Shown: positions 17,109 through 26,023 of the stretch, one piece after another
Position numbering within the stretch: position 1 is the stretch's first letter
Layout of the letters: every line of letters begins with the position of its first letter
Assembly: GCA_013360185.1 (NCBI GenBank)
Contig: JABWCO010000006.1
Coordinates: 1-50,989, forward strand
DNA length: 50,989 bases
Reading direction: 5' to 3'
Source of the DNA: Bdellovibrio sp.
GTDB lineage: Bacteria; Bdellovibrionota; Bdellovibrionia; Bdellovibrionales; Bdellovibrionaceae
Made by a program: the position numbers and the translations under genes
Notes under the pieces: generated by a model
Told to the model about the DNA's origin: nothing
Database searches by the model: none
Seen by the model: the letters and a program-made list of their open reading frames with translations, nothing else

Positions 17109-18404
17109 TTACTTCAGAGCTGTTCGGTCATTTGACAGTGTCGCAGCCGATGCGGCCACGAACCCGAAGACCATCCAATAGAGCCGGTCGGCCATACCAC
17201 CAAGAGAAAGATGCACGTGATAAATAACTAAAATAGGAATGTGAGCTAACAGGTAAATGGCGATCTGTCTTTTCGCAACGTCTTGAGCTTTCAACGACTT
17301 CAGGGCAGCAACAATCATAAAGATCAAGCCCACAACGCTTAAGACCACCAAAGGCCACCCACCGATGACGCCTGCAGAAATAAAAATATTATGGGGATCC
17401 TTCATCGCATTGTAATTGGCAACGTCGACCTCGCCGCCAGAAGCAAACTTGGATAACAGACCATGCCCTAACCAAGGCTCCTGCAGAAATATTTGACTGC
17501 CGCGCTGAACTTCTTCCCAGCGAGACGCCACCCCATCCTGAGCTTCACGGCCGCCTAACGAACTTTGTCCCGTGGCCAGTCCGCGCGTAAACTCATAAAT
17601 ATCAGCTCCAAAAAACAGGCTCACAGTCACGATCAATGACAAAAATAAAAACTTAAAAATACGTCCTTCGTTGGTGACCGTTCGATGCAAAACCATCGTC
17701 ACGACAAACGCCATCAATGCGGCTCCCGCCGACGAACGAGTCCCCGTAAGAACAATCGCAAAGAAGCTCGCACACAAAATTAGGAGGCTCCAAATCTTAT
17801 GTTGCGCTTTTGCTTCTCGCAAAAAGGTACCCAGAGAAAAAACAAAGGCCACCGTTGCACAAGTTACCATGTGGGGAATGTGCTTAAAGACTCCGACGAA
17901 ACGTCCCCCCTTGAAAACGGAACTTCCAGCTAGGACAAACAACAGGAGCGAAATTAAAACTAGTACGCCGGACCAACGCTGCACAAACTTTAAAAAGTCT
18001 GGGGCGGGCCACAGGCTGGGAATCAAAACTCCATAAACCATCATCATAAAGAGCGAGGCGCATAAAGCCCCAATTTGCATAAACGCCGATTCGCCCGAAT
18101 TGACATAATGAATCTGCAGCAAGGTCTGCGTCGTCAAAATCAAAACCAACAAAAATATAAACAGCTTATAAAAACCACTGAGGTGATTGCGTACGCGTAC
18201 TTTCAACCACAACAAAGCCAAGGGCGTTCCAAACAGAATACACAGAAAAAGGTTCATAAAGGGATGCAACCCCTTTTGATAGATCAAAAAGGCAAAACTT
18301 GCCGGAATCGGCAACAAACTGCCCAATGAAATTTTTGAAATAAAGAGCATCGCGACCAGCGCTTTTATTAAAAATAAAATGCGTCCGTCGCGTGCCTGCA
18401 GCAT
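17109..18404 (-). CDS. O-antigen ligase/polymerase-like membrane protein (Wzy/WaaL)
   Basis: A 431-residue inner-membrane protein with 10-12 helices. The Wzy_C block is visible: an arginine pair (GTRSSAGAALMAF), then a large periplasmic loop with SRWEEVQRGSQIFLQEPWLG, GHGLLSKFASGG and the signature KDPHNIFISAGVIGG, whose His is part of the active site in WaaL/Wzy proteins. Such enzymes polymerise or ligate lipid-linked glycans. Polymerase versus ligase cannot be told by sequence alone; the adjacent Wzz-like protein favours a polymerase. The start codon overlaps the stop of the SLBB gene upstream (TAATG), so they are translationally coupled. Confidence 0.83.
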   Translation of the reverse strand: MLQARDGRILFLIKALVAMLFISKISLGSLLPIPASFAFLIYQKGLHPFMNLFLCILFGTPLALLWLKVRVRNHLSGFYKLFIFLLVLILTTQTLLQIHYVNSGESAFMQIGALCASLFMMMVYGVLIPSLWPAPDFLKFVQRWSGVLVLISLLLFVLAGSSVFKGGRFVGVFKHIPHMVTCATVAFVFSLGTFLREAKAQHKIWSLLILCASFFAIVLTGTRSSAGAALMAFVVTMVLHRTVTNEGRIFKFLFLSLIVTVSLFFGADIYEFTRGLATGQSSLGGREAQDGVASRWEEVQRGSQIFLQEPWLGHGLLSKFASGGEVDVANYNAMKDPHNIFISAGVIGGWPLVVLSVVGLIFMIVAALKSLKAQDVAKRQIAIYLLAHIPILVIYHVHLSLGGMADRLYWMVFGFVAASAATLSNDRTALK

Positions 18405-18958
18405 TACTTCTTTTCCGCGTTTTTATCGATTAATACGGCCGTTAAAACAATTCCAAGCACAATTGAAACAATCGTGATATTTCGAGACGCTTCCGAACTA
18501 ATCCAAGGAGTTCGCGGTGGCACATAGACAAAGTCATCTTGCTGCAATTTTAAATTCTTGCCGCCGCCATATTTGATTATTTTTTCAGCATCTACCTCGT
18601 AAGCGCCTTGATACTCATTAATCGCTTTGGATTTTATTTCAGACCAGGATTTCGGTTCCATTTTGCGGACTAAAACCTCTGAAAGATCGCCACCATTTGT
18701 GGTTCCCCCCGCTAAAGTCAGCAGCTTTAAAAGATCGGTATTAGCCGGGATATAATAGATACCGGGTTTATTGACGGCTCCCAACAATTGCACACCAATA
18801 AGGGACTCTTTAGGTGAAGAGCGGAAAATATACTCTGAAGATTGCTGAGGTGGTTTAATGTCACTTAGCAGACCCACTTCTTGTGCGTGCACACTTTGCG
18901 CACAAGTAATTGAAAAAATCACAGCCATTACCAGACGCAAAAATCTAAAAAGTACCAT
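18404..18958 (-). CDS. SLBB-domain protein of polysaccharide export
   Basis: A 184-residue exported protein with a signal peptide (MVLFRFLRLVMAVIFSITCA, cut after HAQ). It has one SLBB beta-grasp domain (LLGAVNKPGIYYIPANTDLL, LLTLAGGTTNGGDL), a segment KLQQDDFVYVPP, and a C-terminal membrane helix (ITIVSIVLGIVLTAVLI). The SLBB domain and the VYVPP ending are those of Wza-type export proteins, but the N-terminal polysaccharide-export (PES) domain is missing and the protein is half the usual length. It could be a periplasmic adapter that meets an outer-membrane channel encoded elsewhere. It is the first gene of the cluster and is divergent from the coiled-coil gene at 19058. Confidence 0.78.
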   Translation of the reverse strand: MVLFRFLRLVMAVIFSITCAQSVHAQEVGLLSDIKPPQQSSEYIFRSSPKESLIGVQLLGAVNKPGIYYIPANTDLLKLLTLAGGTTNGGDLSEVLVRKMEPKSWSEIKSKAINEYQGAYEVDAEKIIKYGGGKNLKLQQDDFVYVPPRTPWISSEASRNITIVSIVLGIVLTAVLIDKNAEKK

Positions 18959-19057
18959 TTAAAATCCTCCTACAAAAAGACTCACATACTGGACCTAAAT
19001 CGAGAGCGTCATAGGGTCAATGAATTTCGATGACTTGACTTCCGTCTATGCCTCACA

Positions 19058-20062
19058 ATGAAGTCTATGACGAACTCGGTTCCTGAGCACGAAAAACTTT
19101 TTGATGAGATCTGCAACAAACTGAACGAGCTAAGTACGCAAGGCCAGGGTGAGGACTCCGTTCCTGCTCAACCTAAGTATGAACAAATGCAAGTTCAAAT
19201 GAAGAAGTTCCACACCGAGCTCAAAGGCTCGCAAGAGGAACTCTTAGAAAAGATCAAAAGCCTAGAAAACGTTTCTTACGGTCCAGAAACAGTGGATGTC
19301 CAATCCCGTCAACTGGTCGAGCAACTAAGTGCTGAAAGAGCTAACAATACGAAGCTCAGTGCCGACTTGGCTCGCTCCTTAGAATTAAGCCTGCAACTGC
19401 AACTCGAAATCCAAGGTCTGAAAGCCCGCGCGATGCAGATGCAAAGCGAAGAGAAGAAATACAGCCAGGCACTTTTTGAACGTTGCAAAGCTTTACAGCG
19501 AGAATACGAATTAAGCCAAGCTCTGAAAGAAGAGCTTACGGTAGAACTCACCAAAGCAAAATCGGCGTTTGCCAAAGAACAAGAACTTTGGGAAGAGCAG
19601 CGGGAGCAATTCCAGGGCGAAATCCAAGCCTTGAAAACCGACAAGTTGCAACTGCAACAAGAAGGTGAAGAGTTGCGTAACACAATCACAGAGCGCGACA
19701 ACACAATTGCTTCTTTAAATGAGGAAATCGAAAAGATTTCTGCTTCCTTTAACGAAGTCGAATCGTCGGCACATACTCAAGGCGATGTACTAAAAAACCT
19801 CATGTCGGTAGCTGAAAATAAAATCATCGACATGAAGTTGGCTTTGGATAAGAAGGCTTTAGAGGCGCAAGACTATTACAGCCACTTGCAACAAGCCTTG
19901 ACCCAGCTAGGCGTCTTAAAACACGAAAATGCCGCGCTTAAAGAGTACGCGGCAAAATTAAACTTGTACCACCAACAAGCGCAGCACGCCCAAATGGCGG
20001 CAGCGCAAATGGCACAAGTGACCAACCAAGCCCCTCAACAACAAGTCGCTGTAACTACTTAA
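19058..20062 (+). CDS. long coiled-coil protein
   Basis: A 334-residue soluble protein almost wholly made of heptads rich in Glu, Gln, Lys and Leu (QVQMKKFHTELKGSQEELLE, LARSLELSLQLQLEIQGLKA, EEGELRNTITERDNTIASL-type repeats). It ends in a Gln/Ala/His-rich tail (AQHAQMAAAQMAQVTNQAPQ). No signal peptide, membrane segment or enzyme motif is visible. Intermediate-filament-like or polar-organising coiled coils of this kind are common in bdellovibrios, but no family assignment is possible by eye. The start may be the ATG at 19058 or the one at 19067. The last 8 bases overlap the convergent small lipoprotein gene. Confidence 0.8.
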   Translation: MKSMTNSVPEHEKLFDEICNKLNELSTQGQGEDSVPAQPKYEQMQVQMKKFHTELKGSQEELLEKIKSLENVSYGPETVDVQSRQLVEQLSAERANNTKLSADLARSLELSLQLQLEIQGLKARAMQMQSEEKKYSQALFERCKALQREYELSQALKEELTVELTKAKSAFAKEQELWEEQREQFQGEIQALKTDKLQLQQEGEELRNTITERDNTIASLNEEIEKISASFNEVESSAHTQGDVLKNLMSVAENKIIDMKLALDKKALEAQDYYSHLQQALTQLGVLKHENAALKEYAAKLNLYHQQAQHAQMAAAQMAQVTNQAPQQQVAVTT

Positions 20063-20195
20063 TTGACGTTTCAATTTCAGCCTGGGAGACAATAACTCCC
20101 CAGGTTGATTGTTCGTAGCCAAGATTGCTACACGAAACAACGATCAACAAAGATCCAAATGCTATCATACGAAACAAGCCATTTAAAACATTCAT
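20055..20195 (-). CDS. small lipoprotein (46 aa)
   Basis: A short gene that is easily missed. The ATG at 20193-20195 follows a good ribosome site (AGGGAG, six bases away). The 46-residue product has a basic start (MNVLNGLFRM), a hydrophobic core (IAFGSLLIVV) and a lipobox ending in Cys22 (VVSC). The mature peptide is only about 25 residues (SNLGYEQSTWGVI...). No family is recognised. Its end overlaps the coiled-coil gene. A hairpin inside it (CCTGGGAG / CTCCCCAGG, 20080-20104) could also end the plus-strand transcript. The rest of the gap to 20388 shows no other clear gene. Confidence 0.6.
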   Translation of the reverse strand: MNVLNGLFRMIAFGSLLIVVSCSNLGYEQSTWGVIVSQAEIETSIK

Positions 20196-20388
20196 GATAA
20201 ACTCCCTGAACGTGGCCCGAACATATCAACGTTAGATTGTTTTTTTCGATGCCTATTTCATCCCTGTGAAAAGAATAAAATCAAAGTGCCATTTCTAGGC
20301 CCCGAGCAAAAAATCTGACAGCAATAAGTTCATGGTAGGTTCCCATTTTTGTTTTGTGGCCGCGTAGTCTGTTTGCTAACCTTACGCT

Positions 20389-21678
20389 ATGTCGAACGAT
20401 AGTTTTCTTTCCATAGATTTCGGAACCAGCAACTCCCTTGTCGGGGCTTTTCACAAGGGCCAGCGTTATGAAGCGCTCGCGATTGCCCCCCATGCAAGTG
20501 ATGCGACCTTGATGCGCACATTGCTGTACTTTCCTAATCCAGATTTATGCTTTTATGGGTCCGAGGCTATTGAAAAATACATCGAAGAAGATATGGAAGG
20601 TCGGTTGTTTCGATCTTTTAAATCCCACCTGCCCAATCAAAATTATTTAGGAACGGTCTTAGATAATCGCATTTTAACCTTAGAAAACTTAGTCGGTGTA
20701 TTTCTTCTGGAACTCAAAAAACGGGCAGAAAAAGTATTGGGCACAAACGTAGATCGCGCCGTGATTGGCAGGCCCGCACGATATTCGATGGATCCTGTGG
20801 CCGACGGCTTTGCTTTGCATCGCATGGAAAAAGCGGCAGCCTTTGCTGGCTTTAAAGAAGTCCAATTTGTTCCGGAACCCTTAGCCGCCGCTTTTGACTA
20901 TCGCCGAACGCTTCAAAGTGAAAAGGTCGTGTTAATTGGCGACTTCGGCGGTGGAACTTCAGATTTTACCTTGATTCGCCTTCGTCCCGAAAACTTTTCC
21001 AAAGAAGACGTGCTGGCGATCGACGGCTGTCCACTTGCTGGTGACGCCTTAGACAGCGTCTTTATGAGCCACAAACTGAACGAATATTTTGGCGCCAAGT
21101 CACGCTATCGTCTGCCCATGAGCAACAATGTCCTAACCATGCCTGTGGGAATCACGCAAAGACTGAATCACCCTGCGCACATCGTCCATTTAAAAGAAAA
21201 AGACACCTACGAGTTCATTCGCGAAGTTCGTAAAAGTTCCCTGACGGGCAAAGATGCCGCGGCGATAGAACGCCTGTTTGTTTTAATAGAAGACCAACAA
21301 ATTTTTCCGTTTTTTGAAAAAATCGAAGCCACTAAACGGACCTTGTCAGCCCAAGATCAGGCCGTATTTAACTTTGACTATCCTGATTTAGAAATTACCG
21401 AAACCTTTACGTTGCCGCAGTTTATAGACTGGGCAAGTAACACCAAAGAAAAAATCTTTGCGGCCCTTGATGAGTGCCTTGTCTCTGCGAACATAAAACC
21501 TGAACAAGTGGATTTGGTCTGCTTAACTGGTGGCACGGCCAAGGTGCCATTTATTCAGGAAGAGTTCGCGCGTCGCTTTGGCCAAGAGCGTTTACAAACT
21601 CAAGCTCACTTCCACTCAGTTTTATCGGGACTGACGGAGTCCGCAGGCTTCTGGGCCCACGGACAACAAGTCGTGTAA
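20389..21678 (+). CDS. YegD-like Hsp70-family ATPase
   Basis: A 429-residue protein with the actin/Hsp70 ATPase fold and no substrate-binding domain, matching the YegD group in length. Phosphate-1 motif LSIDFGTSNSLVG (about residues 7-19) binds ATP. The block VPEPLAAAFDYRR and phosphate-2 GDFGGGTSDFTLIR follow, and the adenosine motif is VCLTGGTAKVPFIQEEF. An insert in the middle carries an unusual segment (LFVLIEDQQIFPFFEKIEAT). YegD-like proteins are uncharacterised chaperone-like ATPases. No DnaJ or GrpE is next to it. It converges on the rlmI-type gene, with 9 bases between the two stops. Confidence 0.83.
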   Translation: MSNDSFLSIDFGTSNSLVGAFHKGQRYEALAIAPHASDATLMRTLLYFPNPDLCFYGSEAIEKYIEEDMEGRLFRSFKSHLPNQNYLGTVLDNRILTLENLVGVFLLELKKRAEKVLGTNVDRAVIGRPARYSMDPVADGFALHRMEKAAAFAGFKEVQFVPEPLAAAFDYRRTLQSEKVVLIGDFGGGTSDFTLIRLRPENFSKEDVLAIDGCPLAGDALDSVFMSHKLNEYFGAKSRYRLPMSNNVLTMPVGITQRLNHPAHIVHLKEKDTYEFIREVRKSSLTGKDAAAIERLFVLIEDQQIFPFFEKIEATKRTLSAQDQAVFNFDYPDLEITETFTLPQFIDWASNTKEKIFAALDECLVSANIKPEQVDLVCLTGGTAKVPFIQEEFARRFGQERLQTQAHFHSVLSGLTESAGFWAHGQQVV

Positions 21679-21687
21679 AGCACGCTC

Positions 21688-22992
21688 CTACAAAACGTAG
21701 TGGACGTACATTTTTAAGTAAAAACCTTCAGGGAATTGCATCAGCGTCGGATGGTCCGCGGCATGGCCACCGCGCAAAACACTGCGCACCTCTGAAAAGT
21801 TACGCAACGAAGCTTTACGAATTGCATCGCGGAATTCTTCTTCTTCAAGCAAACCAGAACAAGAACAAGAGGCCACAAAGCCATTGTTTTTAACCACACG
21901 AAACGCATGGGTGTTCATTTTTAAGTACGCATGCTTACCAATAGGAATATCTTTTTTTGATTTAATAAATGCCGGTGGATCGGCAATAACAATATCATAA
22001 TTCGCACTTGGCAACTCGCCTAAGCCAGTCGACACATCCATTTCATGCACGATGACCTGGGCCCCTTCACGCTCGGCATTTTTCTTTGCAAAAGCCAATG
22101 CCGTCTTTGAAACGTCAACTAAGGACACCTCAACCTCAAAGCCCAAGCTTTTTAATGCTCGAGTTATTTGTGTCGACCAGTGCCCGACATAACAACACAA
22201 ATCCAAAACACGAATTTTGCGTTTAGGTTGCGACAACGCCCAGTTTTTATAAAGTTCGACAGCCAAATGAATGTTGTGAGTTTGATCCAAGAAGAAACCC
22301 GTCTTTTGACCTTCCTTCAGGTCACAGCTCATGGACACGACACCTTCATCGTCGGCGGCATTCAGTAAGATTTCGATGTCAGATAAATCCATACCTGACA
22401 GATCTTTCACAGTTTTTGGCTCTTCGACGTTAAGGCCTTCTAACTTTCTAATACCGACGTCGTTACGAATGACAACCGCAGTCTGTTCCCAGCCGTACTC
22501 AGAAATTCCTTGGGCCTTCGCTTTTTCGACCAACCCTTTAAAGAACAATTCTATATCTTTTAAGGCTTCATTCATTCCCGCAGTAACTAACTGGGCGGCA
22601 AAGACTTGCCCTTGTTGTCCGTTTTGTCTGACGACGTAATAGTCTAAAACCAGACCTGGAATGTAATCTGATTCACCAAATGCCAGGCGAAAACTGCCAC
22701 GAAAACCAGCGGCCTTGCGCACCTTCCAAGAGTTTAAAACTTTTTGCTGTAAGAAATCGTATCCCGTCGGCGCTTGCTCTTGGGGATTAAAACTTAAAGC
22801 GCGAAACGCGATCAGAGAGTGCGGATTGCCATAACCACGGGCCAAGAACTGACCTTTGGCGTCTTGCAATTCGACCGGGGTTCCGGGTGGCAAACCTTTC
22901 GGGCTCACGGAAAGTTCATTTGAAAAGACCCAGGGGTGTCCACTGCGAATTCTTTTATCAGCACCTTGACGAAGTCTCCAAACGGTCATCAT
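21688..22992 (-). CDS. rlmI: RlmI-type 23S rRNA m5C methyltransferase
   Basis: A 434-residue SAM-dependent enzyme with an N-terminal PUA domain (VWRLRQGADKRIRSGHPWVF, the diagnostic HPWVF block). An EEHVD-like central part follows (DYYVVRQNGQQGQVFAAQL), with a C-terminal Rossmann fold. The SAM motif is VLDLCCYVGHWS, the acidic end is VSLVDVSKTAL, and the catalytic-loop motif IADPPAFIKSKKD is typical. The second cysteine motif SCSCSGLL near the C-terminus fits the RlmI/RlmK group (the RlmI product is m5C1962 in 23S rRNA). The start may be either of two adjacent ATGs. It is the last gene of a tight minus-strand operon with 3 bases to the gene before it. Confidence 0.87.
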   Translation of the reverse strand: MMTVWRLRQGADKRIRSGHPWVFSNELSVSPKGLPPGTPVELQDAKGQFLARGYGNPHSLIAFRALSFNPQEQAPTGYDFLQQKVLNSWKVRKAAGFRGSFRLAFGESDYIPGLVLDYYVVRQNGQQGQVFAAQLVTAGMNEALKDIELFFKGLVEKAKAQGISEYGWEQTAVVIRNDVGIRKLEGLNVEEPKTVKDLSGMDLSDIEILLNAADDEGVVSMSCDLKEGQKTGFFLDQTHNIHLAVELYKNWALSQPKRKIRVLDLCCYVGHWSTQITRALKSLGFEVEVSLVDVSKTALAFAKKNAEREGAQVIVHEMDVSTGLGELPSANYDIVIADPPAFIKSKKDIPIGKHAYLKMNTHAFRVVKNNGFVASCSCSGLLEEEEFRDAIRKASLRNFSEVRSVLRGGHAADHPTLMQFPEGFYLKMYVHYVL

Positions 22993-22995
22993 GAA

Positions 22996-24099
22996 TTACT
23001 CACCTTCAACTGCAAAGACGATCAGCTCTGTGTCGTCTTTTTTAGAAAAATTATTATCACTCATTACCAATAACGTCTTACGTCCGTCAGGTAAAATCGG
23101 TCCCCAGGAAAGAGCTTCAAAGTTTTGCACCTTTTTACCAGGGCGCTCTTTATTTAAATCTGTTTCAAAATCGATAATCTTGGTTTTTTCAGCCCCTAAG
23201 AACTTGGCTTCCGAAAGCTTATCAAAGGACATGACATTGCTCGCCTTACTTAGATCCGCCAAATACAAGGTCACCGTCTGCGATAAAACATTCTTTTGCG
23301 ACAGGCGCACGCCTCTTTCCATCACGATCAGTTTGCTTTCAGAAACGGCTAGAATTTCAGAGACTCCTCGAAAGACCTCAAAGCCCTGGTCTGTATTTTT
23401 TAAATCATCAATACGATAGGCGTACTCTGCGGACACACGAAAGTCTTCTTTGCCTTTATCATCATACTTTAAAATCCGAATCCAACGGCCAGAGGACTCC
23501 AAGCTTGAGGACTCATCTTGTGATAAGGGCGCTTCAATCGCAGCAAAAAGAACTTTACCCTCTGAAAATGAGGTTAAACTTTCGAAAGCTAAATTGTTCT
23601 GCACACCCTTTTTTTGCTGACCCACTTTTTCTGGCAAAAACTTGGCTGGGATAGGCAGGTCGGACTTCCATATCCCGGTCGCACTTAAAATCGCAAGGCG
23701 GGGCATTTCTCGTGGCTTAGCATTGCCGCTGCCTTCTGAAGAGAAAATAAAATTTGTCCCACCTAAGGGCGCAAAACCTTCTGGATCTAGACTCTCTTTT
23801 TTTCCATCTTCTAGGGGAAAGTGACTTAAAAAGTGAACAGCGTTTGGCTTTAATTCCACCTTATTTTTATCAATTGTAAGTCCGAACGAAAAGAAACGCG
23901 GCTCACCCATGCGCCCCTTATCATCAGATAAGGCATAAAGATTATTGCCCTGCCAGACGATACCCGAAAGGCCGCCGATGATTGCTTTCTTATATTGGAA
24001 TCCCGCTGTAAGAGACGCTTCCGCCACATAGTGCAACTTGAATGCATGGGCAGAACCAACCCCTAAAATAAGAAAAAGAAAGCACCAGCGAGCTAACAT
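22996..24099 (-). CDS. secreted phytase-like esterase domain protein
   Basis: A 367-residue exported protein with a signal peptide (MLARWCFLFLILGVGSAHA). The mature part matches the esterase-like domain of phytase family: GGLSGIVWQGNNLYALSDDK at the first blade, DPEGFAPLGGTNFIFSSEGS in the middle, FEALSWGPILPDGRKTLLVM and SDNNFS near the end. These blocks form a beta-propeller with acidic calcium/substrate residues. Substrates are mostly unknown, and a phosphomonoesterase role is only possible. It starts 4 bases after the Rieske oxygenase gene. Confidence 0.8.
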   Translation of the reverse strand: MLARWCFLFLILGVGSAHAFKLHYVAEASLTAGFQYKKAIIGGLSGIVWQGNNLYALSDDKGRMGEPRFFSFGLTIDKNKVELKPNAVHFLSHFPLEDGKKESLDPEGFAPLGGTNFIFSSEGSGNAKPREMPRLAILSATGIWKSDLPIPAKFLPEKVGQQKKGVQNNLAFESLTSFSEGKVLFAAIEAPLSQDESSSLESSGRWIRILKYDDKGKEDFRVSAEYAYRIDDLKNTDQGFEVFRGVSEILAVSESKLIVMERGVRLSQKNVLSQTVTLYLADLSKASNVMSFDKLSEAKFLGAEKTKIIDFETDLNKERPGKKVQNFEALSWGPILPDGRKTLLVMSDNNFSKKDDTELIVFAVEGE

Positions 24100-24103
24100 G
24101 GCG

Positions 24104-25144
24104 CTAGCTTCTCCAGCGCAGTTCGGTTTCTTTCACCGGGTGCTGGAACGCACGCTGTTCCTGCAAGTGATCGTGGTATTCTGTTTTTAAGGCATAGTAC
24201 CACTTCGCCTGAGTGTCCGCGTCTTTGATCAACATCAAGCTCGGATCGTATTTTAGCCCCTCTTGTTGTTTGGTCACCGCATCCATGTCTTGGCCTAGGA
24301 AGTTTTTCGAAAACAAGTGCAACGCGGGCTTGATCAGGCTGATCCACGGAATGTCCCAGTAAGCTAACTGAGTCACTCGTGTGTTCATCTCATCGACCGG
24401 AGTCAACGCCGTGTAAGAATAGAAATTTCTCGAACCGACTTCAATGTGCTCCACACGCACGCATGGCAAAGTGAAGGTAATTTCTGTCGTGGGTGCCCCA
24501 CCCAAAATTTTATAAGCTTTAGAATTCTTTGAGGGCTGATGGCGGACCATCTGAAATCCATATTCCACAGGCGCGAACTTTTTCTTTTTCTCGAGCATGG
24601 TTTTTTCTGAACGCCAGAACCAGCTTTTGTGCACGTAAGGACCGTGAGCGGGATCCATTAAACCGATCACAGCGTGATCTACGTGACAAGGGAAGTTGAC
24701 GACATAAGTCAGTTTTGGCTTTACCGTCGCAGGGAATGCTTTCATCACCGGAATAGCCGGCGCCTTGGTCATGTCATAGTCTTTGTCGCCAATGAAAATC
24801 CAAATCAAGCCTTGTGCTTCATGCACTGGATAGGCGCGGACTTTGATTTTATTGGGATTTAAATCTTGGCCGGGACACAGCGAAGGGATCTCTGTGCACA
24901 TACCCGTTCCGTCAAATTTCCAACCATGGTACGGACACTCGATGGTGTCTTCTACGACCCGGCCATAACTTAATGGGATGCCACGGTGGGGACAGATATC
25001 CCGAACTGCAGACACTTTTCCTTGAGTATTACGAAAGAACACAATGGGTTCGTTCATGATTTTACGCGCTTGGGTTTTACCGATGGCCAATTCTTCGCTG
25101 GGAAGTCCGACATACCATACGTTTTTTAGAAATCCGCTGAACAT
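24104..25144 (-). CDS. Rieske-type aromatic/sterol-like oxygenase, alpha subunit
   Basis: A 346-residue non-heme iron oxygenase. The N-terminal Rieske domain binds a 2Fe-2S cluster through C51-P-H53 and C70-P-Y-H73. The C-terminal catalytic domain shows the mononuclear iron site pattern in NFPCHVDHAVIGLMDPAHG, with His residues and the bridging Asp. The N-terminus (FLKNVWYVGLPSEEL) is typical of the vanillate demethylase/pheophorbide oxygenase branch. The reductase partner is not in the window. The substrate cannot be told; aromatic acids, choline-like compounds, sterols and chlorophyll breakdown products all occur in this branch. No aromatic-degradation genes are adjacent: it sits between folD and a phytase-like gene, with 4-15 base gaps. 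Confidence 0.87.
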   Translation of the reverse strand: MFSGFLKNVWYVGLPSEELAIGKTQARKIMNEPIVFFRNTQGKVSAVRDICPHRGIPLSYGRVVEDTIECPYHGWKFDGTGMCTEIPSLCPGQDLNPNKIKVRAYPVHEAQGLIWIFIGDKDYDMTKAPAIPVMKAFPATVKPKLTYVVNFPCHVDHAVIGLMDPAHGPYVHKSWFWRSEKTMLEKKKKFAPVEYGFQMVRHQPSKNSKAYKILGGAPTTEITFTLPCVRVEHIEVGSRNFYSYTALTPVDEMNTRVTQLAYWDIPWISLIKPALHLFSKNFLGQDMDAVTKQQEGLKYDPSLMLIKDADTQAKWYYALKTEYHDHLQEQRAFQHPVKETELRWRS

Positions 25145-25159
25145 TTAAAATCCTCTAAA

Positions 25160-26023
25160 CTATGTCTTGTGCAGACCCGCTTTTTGTTCGGCAAGCCAGC
25201 ATGTGTTCTGCAAAAGTGTTGCGATAGTCATCGGGCCGACGCCACCAGGAACCGGAGTCGCTGCCTTTGCCCACCCTTGCAGTTCTTCGAAGCGCACGTC
25301 ACCACACAGTTTGCCGTTAGGTCCATCGCGATGGATACCCACATCGATGATGATCGCACCTTGTTTAAAGTCCTCTTTACCTAACATACGAGCTTTACCA
25401 GCGGCAACGACAACTAGGTCTGCGGCCCGGGTGTAGGATGATAAATTCACGGTTTTTGAATGACAGATTGTCACGGTCGCATTGGCAGCGTTAAGCATCA
25501 GAGCCATTGGCTTACCGACGATATTACTGCGGCCTACGACCACCACCTTAAGACCTTCTACGGAAAGCCCATAATGACGAAGAATTGTCATAACCCCTGC
25601 AGGTGTGCACGGATTCACCAAAGGATTTCCGGCTAAAAGATGCCCCATGGACATGTAAGTCAGTCCGTCAGCGTCTTTGCTTTCTGAAATTAACTTTAAA
25701 ACTTCTTCAGCACATAAATGTTTAGGCAAAGGAAACTGCACCAGAATGCCATCGACTAAAGGATCACTATTCAATTTGCGAATTTTCTCATTGAGTTCTT
25801 GCTGCGAAACTTGGACTGGCAAAGCATGAATGGTGGAGGTCATCCCAACAGCCTCACACGCCAGCTTTTTGTTTTTTACATAGACTTGACTGGCGCTGTC
25901 TTCACCAACTATGACAACTGACAGATGAGGAGCCCGGCCGTTTTTTTCCTTAAAGCTTGCTACGCGAGGAACCAGGGTTGCGCGCACTTCTTTGGCCACG
26001 TCTTTACCGTTAAGAATGAGCAT
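25160..26023 (-). CDS. folD: FolD, methylene-THF dehydrogenase/cyclohydrolase
   Basis: Interconverts 5,10-methylene-, methenyl- and 10-formyl-tetrahydrofolate for purine and formyl-Met synthesis. The 287 residues include the catalytic segment VYVKNKKLACEAVGM, whose first Lys is the cyclohydrolase/dehydrogenase residue. They also include DGILVQFPLPKHL, DADGLTYMSMG, the NADP loop VVVGRSNIVGKPMA and the C-terminal block PVPGGVGPMTIATLL, which are the usual FolD signatures. The ATG at 26023 is preferred because GGGGAGG lies just upstream, giving MLILNGKDVAKEVR. It is the first gene of the operon that runs to rlmI. Confidence 0.95.
   Translation of the reverse strand: MLILNGKDVAKEVRATLVPRVASFKEKNGRAPHLSVVIVGEDSASQVYVKNKKLACEAVGMTSTIHALPVQVSQQELNEKIRKLNSDPLVDGILVQFPLPKHLCAEEVLKLISESKDADGLTYMSMGHLLAGNPLVNPCTPAGVMTILRHYGLSVEGLKVVVVGRSNIVGKPMALMLNAANATVTICHSKTVNLSSYTRAADLVVVAAGKARMLGKEDFKQGAIIIDVGIHRDGPNGKLCGDVRFEELQGWAKAATPVPGGVGPMTIATLLQNTCWLAEQKAGLHKT

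Noticed and set aside
14436-18958. Possible genomic island around the polysaccharide genes
   Set aside because: No integrase, tRNA, insertion sequence or direct repeats seen at the borders, and no obvious change in base use by eye.
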